Origin: Amnibacterium flavum
GTDB lineage: Bacteria; Actinomycetota; Actinomycetes; Actinomycetales; Microbacteriaceae
Assembly: GCF_003097495.1 (NCBI RefSeq)
Contig: NZ_QEOP01000001.1
Span: 1,116,001-1,180,000 of the forward strand
Direction of reading: 5' to 3'
DNA length: 64,000 bases
This document shows, in pieces, positions 28,601 to 34,988 of this stretch. The position numbers were made by a program, and so were the translations under genes. Every line of letters begins with the position of its first letter. Position 1 is the first letter of the stretch. Under the pieces are notes generated by a model. That model was not told the origin of the DNA. It saw only the letters and a list, made by a program, of their open reading frames with translations, and searched no databases.

Positions 28601-29163
28601 TACCGGGTGCTGCCCGCGACGCTGCCGAATTCTCCACCGAAGTAGAGGGTGCCGTTCGGCGCCGGGAAGATGCTGCGCACCATGCCGCCGACGTTCGGGT
28701 TGAACGTGCTGACGAGGGTGCAGGTCACGGGGTTGATGGCGGCGAGGCGGTTGCGCGTGGTGCCGTTGATCGCCGTGAAGTTGCCGCCGATGTAGAGCAC
28801 GTTGCCCGACGTCGCCGGGGTGATCGCGCGGATCGAGGCCGTCCCGCTCGACGCGGTGACCGTGAACTGGCAGCTCGTGGGGTTACCGGTGTCGGCGTTG
28901 AACAGGGCGAGAGCCGTCCGGTTCTGGGCTGTTCCACTGCCTCCGGCCGGCGGCGAGATCCGGGTGAAGCTGCCTCCCACGGCGACGACGCCTCCCGTGG
29001 ACGCGACCGCGTAGGCCAGGTTGTTGGCCTGCCAGGTCGGTGATGCTTCTGCTGCGAACGGGATTCCCGCCGAGAGCGCCGACGCTGGCGCTGCGGCAGA
29101 GATGCCGACGAAAGTCGAGACGGCGACCGCGAAGATGGCGGTCATCGCAATGGGCTTGCGCAT
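25693..29163 (-). CDS. Large secreted multidomain protein (propeller-like, FN3, LamG, DNRLRE)
   Basis: 1156 residues from the ATG at 29163, which has GAGGGA 10 nt upstream and gives a Sec signal ending near PASA. Approximate layout: 30-440 propeller-like region with GGSFT, GGNFTA and GGEFG blades; 441-538 FN3; 540-780 LamG; 788-990 two FN3; 991-1155 one DNRLRE domain ending the protein (TYRPSLTLTF). This is the same plan as the 2012-residue paralogue with fewer C-terminal modules, so one probably arose from the other by duplication and module gain or loss. Both share promoter architecture and leader sequence. The stop is 26 bases before the GDPD start. Confidence 0.85.
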   Translation of the reverse strand: MRKPIAMTAIFAVAVSTFVGISAAAPASALSAGIPFAAEASPTWQANNLAYAVASTGGVVAVGGSFTRISPPAGGSGTAQNRTALALFNADTGNPTSCQFTVTASSGTASIRAITPATSGNVLYIGGNFTAINGTTRNRLAAINPVTCTLVSTFNPNVGGMVRSIFPAPNGTLYFGGEFGSVAGSTRYRVAAVNASTGALTPFNPVLRSDDVLDPNNPRITVLPVTAALGFALSPDGSNLVMGGEFDYVNETDSHALAVLDPTTGALKKSYPKYDRVANPSGFFNNNDAIKTVTSDASGFYIGSEGAGVGSWDGRAALDWSSLNLRWKDTCNGATQDILLYNNVLYGASHAHDCSSIGGWQGDERQHFTAQPTDAANFNKFYGWFPDTNEGTGEGIGPRGIDVATGSSGNRWFWAVGEFTKVNGANQQAITRFGTTDSNAPAAPSATAQALVAGQIQIRFRTVVDSDDSLLTYRVYRNGSSTPMWTGTASSVFWTRPQVTVVDSSVTAGTNYSYRVTATDATGNVSALSGAVSATASATGSAYASAVLANSPSLYWRYDEASGAWLQDKSGATTTGINGLYGGGVTRSQSGAIAGDSSTSATFDGSTGYVWEDQFTRDPSTYTTETWFRTSTTRGGVLISYGNQRQYIDTGNLMQSFTFDHQVFMSDDGRLNYGVFSGSARTLQTSASYNDNRWHHVVASLGAGGMQLYVDGALAGSNAQVTSNSRDFNGVWHVGFDGVGNSRRPFWAVAPTSPYFAGSIDETAVYPTQLSAAQVANHYAVGSGGSVAPDTVAPTTPGTPTATVTGSSVALGWTASTDAVGVTGYRVYRGTTTGFTPTAGNLIGTVTTNSYTDSGVAAGTWFYKVVAFDGANNSSSASGSGTATVAQAADSTAPSVPGSVTASAAGSTVNVGWAAATDNVGVTGYQVHRGTSAGFTTSAGSLVGTVTGTTFANTGLAAGTYYYKVIAVDAAGNASAASAAASATVAGGGGSTTTQTVAPIEDTMVASNNAAFVYGGTNQLSSRGTVPLESYLKFALPSLPAGATLTGATLTVRTSDDGTAASADSHLIRLLNGSWSEASTTWNNRPTGLGATVGTITGATSLNTAYNVQLDPAQLAGLLGTTASVAITSTGGDNIRIWSKEASATYRPSLTLTFTQ

Positions 29164-29308
29164 GGAAACCTTGTCCCTCGGGTATGCGAACGAAGGCAAG
29201 GGCACCTTTGTCCGCGGGAATGATGACGACGATCCGGGTGCGATGAGGACGCCGATTTCGGGTGGGCGGCCCGGTGCGCACGTCGGAGGACGACGAATGG
29301 GTGTCTGC

Positions 29309-29352
29309 AACATAGCGCACCCCAAGGTTGGGGCGTTGGCCCCAGAATGGGG
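29309..29352 (-). promoter_or_regulatory. CCCC-N5-GGGG box 25 nt before -10 TATGTT for the second surface protein
   Basis: On the minus strand CCCC-ATTCT-GGGG (29352-29340), 25 nt, then TATGTT (29314-29309). A second GGGG/CCCC repeat (CCCCAACCTTGGGG on the minus strand) lies within the 25-nt spacer, overlapping the -35 region. Confidence 0.6.
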
Positions 29353-29474
29353 GGCGCTCGAGGAGCGGTCGAACACCGTCGATCGCCGGCCGTCGGGGCG
29401 GCGGCGCGGCGGCATTGCACCCAATAGAGGGGTGAATTATCGGGACCGGGCCGCGCCGATACCGACGCTCCGGA

Positions 29475-29480
29475 TAATCT
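29475..29480 (+). promoter_or_regulatory. -10 box TAATCT for the CDP-alcohol phosphatidyltransferase
   Basis: TAATCT ends 6 nt before the ATG at 29487, consistent with a leaderless message. Confidence 0.45.
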
Positions 29481-29486
29481 CCGATC

Positions 29487-30191
29487 ATGTCTACCGTCAC
29501 GGATTCCCTGAGAGCGCTGGGTGCTGCCCAGAAGTCGAGCAAGGGCGTCTCGCTGTATTCGCGGTACATCAACCGTCCTTTCGGGCGGGTGCTCGCCGCG
29601 CTGGCGCATAGCGCGGGCCTCACGCCGAACGCGGTGACGGCCGTCTCCGCGATCGTGACCGCGGGCGGGATCGCGGTCCTCGCACTCGTCCCGCCGACCT
29701 GGTGGAGCGGAATCCTCGTCGCGGCACTGCTGGTCGTCGGCTTCGCGCTCGACTCCGCCGATGGTCAGGTGGCGCGCCTGCGCGGTGGGGGATCCGCCGC
29801 CGGCGAATGGCTCGACCACGTGGTCGACGCGGGGAAGATGGTCGCCCTGCACGCGGCCGTCCTCATCGGGTTCGCGCGGTTCACCGACCTCGATGCCGCA
29901 GCGCTCCTGGTACCCCTGGGCTACCAGTTCGTCGCGGTCGTCATGTTCGCCGGCGGAACTCTGGCCCTGGTCCTGAAGCACAAGGCACCGGCGGGTGCTC
30001 CCGCGGCCGCGCCGTCGACCGTGCGGGCCGTGGGACTGCTGCCCGCCGACTACGGCGTTCTCGCCTTCTCGTTCGTGTTCTGGGGGATCCCGGCGCTCTA
30101 CTTCGTGCTCTACACGATCCTCTTCATCGTCAACGCGCTGATCGGCGCCGCTCTGCTCGTCAAGGCCTTCCGGGAGCTGAGCCGCCAGTAG
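29487..30191 (+). CDS. CDP-alcohol phosphatidyltransferase family membrane protein
   Basis: 234 residues with about six membrane helices. The family signature D-x2-DG-x2-AR-x8-G-x3-D-x3-D is intact in DSADGQVARLRGGG and GEWLDHVVDAGK (about residues 90-116). It transfers a phospho-alcohol from a CDP-alcohol to an acceptor in the membrane. The CDP donor could be made by the TagD-like enzyme at 11091 (inference). Acceptor and product are unknown; a phospholipid or a glycopolymer decoration are both possible. Its last 32 bases overlap the end of the convergent flippase gene. Confidence 0.87.
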   Translation: MSTVTDSLRALGAAQKSSKGVSLYSRYINRPFGRVLAALAHSAGLTPNAVTAVSAIVTAGGIAVLALVPPTWWSGILVAALLVVGFALDSADGQVARLRGGGSAAGEWLDHVVDAGKMVALHAAVLIGFARFTDLDAAALLVPLGYQFVAVVMFAGGTLALVLKHKAPAGAPAAAPSTVRAVGLLPADYGVLAFSFVFWGIPALYFVLYTILFIVNALIGAALLVKAFRELSRQ

Positions 30192-31539
30192 GCGGATCGT
30201 CCTCGAGGTCGTCGCTCTCGAGTCCCTCGGAGCCGTCCGTGGGCTCCTGTTCGTCCGCTCCGGTCGGCGACTGCGCGAGCGCATCGATCTCGGCCGCGGC
30301 TTCCGCCTCGAGCCTGCTGTCGTCCTCCTCTTTCAGCAGACGGCGGTAGAGCCGCTCGCCCGGGATCGAGAAGACCAGAGGGGTGACGACCGCCGCGGCG
30401 AGGAAGCCCGCGATGAGGCTCGCATCGATGCCGCCGAGCAGATAGCCGAGCGCGAACGCGACGAGTGACGCCACGACGAGCACCGTGCGGCCCACCGTCG
30501 CGAGCTCGTGCCGGCCGAGCAGACGCATGAGAACCGCGTGCACGGTCGCCCCGCGAGAGCCGATCGTGTAGATGCCGACCAGGATCAGACCGGCGAGGAG
30601 GGGCGTGTTCGCGACGCCGTTCAGGTCGATCCTGCTCAGCCAGACCACGAGCGCGAGCACGAGCACGATGCCGATGGACAGGAAGCCGAGACGACGGCTG
30701 ACCGCCTTGCCGCGCGATACCAGCGAGCCGACGCCGGCGTGCGTCGTGCGGGTTGCGCCGTCGGCGATGAGGCCCGTCGTGCTCGCCGTGAACACGAGAT
30801 TCAGAGGACCGAGCAGCGTCTGCGCGAGCCGGATCCCCGCCAGCAGAGGCGTGCTTCCGAGCACCCCGAGGACGAGCAGTGGAACGGTCGAGGTGAACTG
30901 GCCGACGACGTACTCGGTGAGCTGGAGCGAGGCGGCTCGGCGATAGTCCGCGAAGCGCGCGAACACCGTGAGCACGGGCAGGCGCACCCTCAGGTAGAGG
31001 AAGGGAAGCGCGGTGCTCAGCCCGAGGAATACCTGATAGATCGCGGCATTCGGTGCTGCAATCAGTACGAGGGGCGAGAGGAGGACGAGTGCGAGTCTGA
31101 TGCCGTCGGCGACGGCCGGCTCCCAGCGGCGATCGATTCCGATCGCCCGGAAGCGCAGCCAGTCGTGCAGGGTCGGGAACAGTGCGCTGACCCCGATGAG
31201 GACGAGGAGGAGCGGGTCGACGACACCGAATGCCGCGGCGGCCCCGGCGAGGGCGGCGGCGGCGCCGGCGCACGCGATGATCGCGTAGCGGAAGGGTACG
31301 AGCGCGGTCGGGTCCCTCCTCTGCTCGATGAGCGCGGGCTGGTACAGCGCGGCGCGGACGAGTCCGACGAGCGTGGTCGACGCGAGAGCGATCAGGGTGA
31401 AGAGGGCGAACTCTCCCGGATCGAGGTAGGCGGCCGCGAAGATCATCGAACCGGCACCCGCCGCGCTCGCGAACCCCTGCGAGACGAAGAGCGGCCGGGA
31501 CATCGCGCGTCGGAAGAGCCTGCCGATCCTTCCGCGCAT
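30160..31539 (-). CDS. Wzx-like flippase, polysaccharide transporter (MATE/MVF-like superfamily)
   Basis: 459 residues with about twelve hydrophobic helices and the loop pattern of polysaccharide exporters. It should flip lipid-linked repeat units across the membrane. The C-terminal 45 residues are acidic (EEDDSRLEAEAAAEID and later D/E-rich), cytoplasmic and unusual. The ATG at 31539 is 9 nt after TACACT (31554-31549); an upstream frame to 31671 would overlap the divergent GT gene and is rejected. The end overlaps the CDP-alcohol enzyme gene by 32 bases. Confidence 0.8.
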   Translation of the reverse strand: MRGRIGRLFRRAMSRPLFVSQGFASAAGAGSMIFAAAYLDPGEFALFTLIALASTTLVGLVRAALYQPALIEQRRDPTALVPFRYAIIACAGAAAALAGAAAAFGVVDPLLLVLIGVSALFPTLHDWLRFRAIGIDRRWEPAVADGIRLALVLLSPLVLIAAPNAAIYQVFLGLSTALPFLYLRVRLPVLTVFARFADYRRAASLQLTEYVVGQFTSTVPLLVLGVLGSTPLLAGIRLAQTLLGPLNLVFTASTTGLIADGATRTTHAGVGSLVSRGKAVSRRLGFLSIGIVLVLALVVWLSRIDLNGVANTPLLAGLILVGIYTIGSRGATVHAVLMRLLGRHELATVGRTVLVVASLVAFALGYLLGGIDASLIAGFLAAAVVTPLVFSIPGERLYRRLLKEEDDSRLEAEAAAEIDALAQSPTGADEQEPTDGSEGLESDDLEDDPPTGGSAPGRP

Positions 31540-31548
31540 GATCCCCGA

Positions 31549-31573
31549 GTGTATTGCCCGCGCCGCATAGAAT
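31549..31573. promoter_or_regulatory. Divergent promoter pair
   Basis: In the 58-base spacer TACACT (31554-31549, minus) serves the flippase, and TAGAAT (31568-31573, plus) serves the glycosyltransferase. The two boxes are 13 bases apart, so the promoters should compete or be co-regulated. Confidence 0.5.
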
Positions 31574-31597
31574 CGGTGTCGGAGAGGGGAGGTCCGG

Positions 31598-32731
31598 TTG
31601 AGGATCCTCTCCGTGGTGACCCTCGTCACGCCGACCGGGGACTTCGGCGGCCCCGTCCGCGTCGCCGTCAATCAGGCCGCGGCGTTGCGGGCGCAGGGCC
31701 ACGAGGTCGTCGTCATCGCTGCGGCGCGCGGCTACGAGGGCGAGTTCCCGACTGATGTGGAAGGCGTGCCCGTCCGCCTCTTCCCCGCCCGGACGGCGCT
31801 TCCCGGAACCGGCTTCGCGGGGCTGCGGGCAGCGGGAATGCGACGCTGGATCCGCGAGCACCGGAACGATTTCGACGTCGCGCACATCCACATCGCACGA
31901 GATCTGGTGACGCTTCCGGCCGCCGACCTGGTAAGACGGCTCGGTCTGCCCTACGTGCTGCAACCGCACGGCATGATCGACCCGTCGAGCAACCCGCTCG
32001 CCGCCCCGCTCGATGCGGCCCTGACACGACGTGTGCTGCGCGACGCGGCCGCCGTCTTCTACCTCACGCCCGTCGAGAAGGAGGGGCTCGCCGCGGTCGG
32101 CGGCGGAGACCTCGACCTGATGTTCCTCGGCAACGGGGTGCCCGAGCAGCCTGCGGCGGGGACCGGACCCACCTCGGGCGAGCTCGAGGTCCTCTTCCTG
32201 GCCCGCATCGCTCCGCGCAAGCGACCGACCGCATTCGTCGATGCGGCGGCGGCCCTCGCGCCCGCCCACCCCGATGTGCGTTTCCGGCTGGTCGGCCCCG
32301 ACGAGGGCGAGGGTGGTGCAGTCACCGCGGCGATCGCCGCTGCCGGTCTCGGCGACCGGCTCGAGTGGGAGGGGCCGATCGCTCCCGAACTCAGTGTCGG
32401 ACGGCTTGCTCGGGCGTCGGTCTACGTGCTGCCCTCGGTCGACGAGCCGTTCCCGATGTCCGTGCTCGAGGCCATGTCGCTCGGCAAGCCCGTGGTCATC
32501 ACCGACACCTGCGGACTCGCCCCGTTCGTCGCCGAGACCGGCAGCGGGATCGTGGTCGACGACAGCATCGAGCAGCTCACCGCCGCGATCGACGCCTTGA
32601 TCTCGGATCCCACCATGACCCGTTCGATGGGAAACGCGGCGGCCGAGGCGACGCGGGAGCGGATGTCGATGGCTGCGGTGGCGCGATCCCTTGCGGAGAC
32701 GTATTCGGCGGCGGGTTCGTCCCGCCGCTGA
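31598..32731 (+). CDS. GT4 glycosyltransferase
   Basis: 377 residues, GT-B fold. The N-terminal glycine loop is in TPTGDFGGPVRVAVNQAA, VLQPHGMIDP ends the first domain, and FLARIAPRKRP begins the second. The donor motif E-x7-E is in DEPFPMSVLEAMSLGKPVV. The start is TTG at 31598, supported by GGGGAGG 8 nt upstream and the -10 TAGAAT. The 3' end overlaps the opposing polymerase gene by 155 bases. Sugar specificity is unknown. Confidence 0.88.
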   Translation: MRILSVVTLVTPTGDFGGPVRVAVNQAAALRAQGHEVVVIAAARGYEGEFPTDVEGVPVRLFPARTALPGTGFAGLRAAGMRRWIREHRNDFDVAHIHIARDLVTLPAADLVRRLGLPYVLQPHGMIDPSSNPLAAPLDAALTRRVLRDAAAVFYLTPVEKEGLAAVGGGDLDLMFLGNGVPEQPAAGTGPTSGELEVLFLARIAPRKRPTAFVDAAAALAPAHPDVRFRLVGPDEGEGGAVTAAIAAAGLGDRLEWEGPIAPELSVGRLARASVYVLPSVDEPFPMSVLEAMSLGKPVVITDTCGLAPFVAETGSGIVVDDSIEQLTAAIDALISDPTMTRSMGNAAAEATRERMSMAAVARSLAETYSAAGSSRR

Positions 32732-34187
32732 CCTTCGCCCGCCTCGCCCGGATGAAGAGGAGGCTGGCCACCGCGACGGCGACGTAACCGGTCGCCTGCA
32801 GCAGCGAGCCGCGGAGCAGGATCGTCATGTAGACGGGGAAGATCGCCCCGACGACGGCCCAGAGGCCCGTCTGGGAGAAGGCGGGCAGCAGGCGTGAGTC
32901 CATCCGGCGGAGCGCGTACCCCACGATGAGGAATCCGATGATGAGTGCCGGGATGCCGCCGTTGATGAGGAACTCGGCCCAGAGCGGTGCCGACAGGTTC
33001 TCGAAGTTGTAGCCGCGGAACTGGGCCAGCACGACGCCCGTATCGTTCGGCTTGTCGGCCCAGATCGACCTGGGCAGCCAGAACAGCAGACTGCCGAGCA
33101 GCTGCCGGCCCGGTTCCATCAGTCCGCTGAGGATGAACGAGTACGAGTTGGCGATCTGCCAGAACGCGTCGTAGTCGCCGTTGCCGGCGTATTCGTCGAA
33201 GAAGCCCGCCCGGGTGAAGTTCCCCTCCGTGCTGCGCCGAAAGGCGTCCGCGATCGGGAACAGGAAGATCAGGCCGGCCAGTGCGGCGATCATCGTGATC
33301 CTGGTGCGGAAGCGGGTCGCGGTGGCGCCGGCGTAGACAGCGAGGGCGAAGAGCACCGTGGCGAAGTTGTATCGGGCCGTTCCGAGGGGGTTGACGACGA
33401 CGAGCAGGACGCCTGCGGCCACGAGGATGACGGCGAGGAGGATGAAGCGGTGCTTGCGGGCGAGGGCCCGCACCTGCACGAGCCCGCCGACCGCGACGAC
33501 GAGCGGATAGATCGCGAGCGAGTAGACGATGCCGCGGACGGAGGAGTCCGCCCAGCGCGCCTCGCGGGCCGCCCCCGCCGCTTCGCGGCTCTCGAGCAGC
33601 GGGCCGAGTCCGACCGAGACGATGAAGTAGGCGGAGAACAGAACGGCGAAGGTGACGAGCAGCCCGACACGAGCGGGGGACACTCCGACGGGCGCGAGCT
33701 CGGCCTCGGGGCCGCGACGGCGCTCGAGCGCGATCGCGACGACCCGTCCGATCTCGTAGCAGGCGATGCCCAGCGCGGCGAACAGGGCAACGGGCAGGTC
33801 GAATCCGGGATCGATGTCGGGAGTCGTGGTCGCGATCAGGTTGCTGCGGATCTGCACCGTCGGGGCGATCCCCATGAAGAGGTAGCAGAACATCCAGAAG
33901 AAGAAGTCGAACAGTCGTGGGCGGCCGTCGGCGATCAGGGCGGACAGCCGGAGACCCGACCAGATGGCGATGACCAGGGTGATCGGCCATGCCGCGCTGC
34001 GACCCGTGTCCGGAACCTCGGCGACGAGCGCGAGGGGCACCACGCCGGACAGGATGACCGCGACGATCGCGAGCCGCAGCCCGAAGAGCAGCGACTCGTG
34101 CCCGTTGCCGGCGCCGTCGGCCGCGAGACCGGTCGAGGTCGGCGCGGCGTCGTCGGCGTTCGCGACCGCGTCGACGGGTGAGGTCAC
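32577..34187 (-). CDS. Wzy-type oligosaccharide repeat-unit polymerase
   Basis: 536 residues with around twelve membrane helices. A long outer loop near residues 325-400 contains FRGYNFENLSAPLWAEFLINGG, which is typical of O-antigen polymerases. It should join repeat units on the outer face. The last ~55 residues after the final helix are Pro/Ser/Arg-rich and are encoded antisense to the end of the GT4 gene (155-base overlap); a frameshift or readthrough of a lost stop would explain this tail. The GTG at 34187 overlaps the stop of the upstream SGNH-like gene (GTGA), so the two are coupled. Confidence 0.82.
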   Translation of the reverse strand: MTSPVDAVANADDAAPTSTGLAADGAGNGHESLLFGLRLAIVAVILSGVVPLALVAEVPDTGRSAAWPITLVIAIWSGLRLSALIADGRPRLFDFFFWMFCYLFMGIAPTVQIRSNLIATTTPDIDPGFDLPVALFAALGIACYEIGRVVAIALERRRGPEAELAPVGVSPARVGLLVTFAVLFSAYFIVSVGLGPLLESREAAGAAREARWADSSVRGIVYSLAIYPLVVAVGGLVQVRALARKHRFILLAVILVAAGVLLVVVNPLGTARYNFATVLFALAVYAGATATRFRTRITMIAALAGLIFLFPIADAFRRSTEGNFTRAGFFDEYAGNGDYDAFWQIANSYSFILSGLMEPGRQLLGSLLFWLPRSIWADKPNDTGVVLAQFRGYNFENLSAPLWAEFLINGGIPALIIGFLIVGYALRRMDSRLLPAFSQTGLWAVVGAIFPVYMTILLRGSLLQATGYVAVAVASLLFIRARRAKVSGGTNPPPNTSPQGIAPPQPSTSAPASPRPPRFPSNGSWWDPRSRRRSRR

Positions 34188-34855
34188 GGCAGCGCCGCCG
34201 CCACCCGCGACGCAACATCGGCGGCGCCGCCGGCGTCGAGCGCGGGCGGAACGGCGGAATCGGGCGCCAGGACGACCGGCGGGGCGCTGAGGCTGACGTA
34301 GGAGAGGCCCAGATCAGCGGTGACCTGGCGGATGACGCCGTCGAGATAGGTCGCCCCGGTCTGGTCGGCCGCGTCGGGGAGCGGACCGGCGGCGAGGATC
34401 GTGGCGTCGGGCAGACCGACCCTGAGGCCCGCGAGCGTGGAGCGGACGATGCTGAGGATGGTCGACTGGTCGACCCCGGCGACGCTCGCGCCACCGGCGA
34501 CCACCACGTAGTCCGGGTCGAGGGCGATCGCCTCGGTGACGAGGTCCGCATACGTCCTGCAGGCGTCGCCCGAGCATCCGGCCGCGGGCAGATAGCTCGA
34601 GTCGCTCGTCAGCAGCGCGACGACCTCGAAGCCGCGTGCGTTGGCGAGCTGGCCCGGCCAGCCGCCGGGGTCGGAGGTCGGGGACTGGCCGATGACGACC
34701 ACCCGCGGGGCGGCGTCGTCCGGGCGAGCGGACGGTGTCGGCTCGATGGGCGCGCCCGCGACGGGGGCGAGCGAGAGGGCGACGAGCACGACGGCCACGG
34801 CGGCGATGGCGACGAGGGCGAGCCAACGCGCCCAGACCCACCCCACCCCGTTCAC
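34184..34855 (-). CDS. Membrane-anchored degenerate SGNH-like protein
   Basis: About 223 residues from the GTG at 34855 (a GTG at 34846 is also possible). One membrane helix (WLALVAIAAVAVVLVALSL, about residues 8-26) is followed by an outer domain with an SGNH-like layout. Block I reads VVVIGQSPTSDPGG instead of GDSxTxG, the GxND block is VVVAGGASVAG without Asn, and the C-terminal DxxH is not seen. It is therefore probably not a standard hydrolase; a binding or scaffold role is possible. It is translationally coupled to the Wzy-type polymerase. The start is uncertain. Confidence 0.65.
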   Translation of the reverse strand: MNGVGWVWARWLALVAIAAVAVVLVALSLAPVAGAPIEPTPSARPDDAAPRVVVIGQSPTSDPGGWPGQLANARGFEVVALLTSDSSYLPAAGCSGDACRTYADLVTEAIALDPDYVVVAGGASVAGVDQSTILSIVRSTLAGLRVGLPDATILAAGPLPDAADQTGATYLDGVIRQVTADLGLSYVSLSAPPVVLAPDSAVPPALDAGGAADVASRVAAALP

Positions 34856-34935
34856 CCCGTCATGATGGCACACGTCCCCCTTTTTGGGCGGGCCCCGAGC
34901 GGGGCGCCGCCGCCTGCGACCGACAGGGGGTGCGA

Positions 34936-34941
34936 TAACCT
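34936..34941 (+). promoter_or_regulatory. -10 box TAACCT and strong RBS for the tyrosine autokinase gene
   Basis: TAACCT would start transcription near 34948. GAGGGGA at 34976-34982 is 6 nt before the GTG at 34989, which decides the start. CCCC-TTTTT-GGGC (34877-34889) and CCCC-GAGC-GGGG (34893-34904) lie upstream but not at the 25-nt spacing. Confidence 0.5.
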
Positions 34942-34988
34942 CCAGTAGCGGCATGATGCGGCGATTTGTCCGTTCGAGGGGACGTCTG

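Larger units (their letters stand above)
29164..29486. other. Divergent intergenic region (323 bases)
   Basis: It holds the leader and promoter of the leftward surface protein gene, an additional CCCCAA-GG-TTGGGG repeat (29320-29333) between that promoter's box and -10, and the promoter of the CDP-alcohol phosphatidyltransferase with ACCC-AATAGA-GGGG (29419-29432). I see no gene in it. Confidence 0.6.

Noticed and set aside
34877-34904. CCCC-TTTTT-GGGC and CCCC-GAGC-GGGG before the autokinase gene as members of the promoter set
   Set aside because: They lie 46 and 31 nt from the -10 TAACCT instead of 25, so they may be chance G/C runs.
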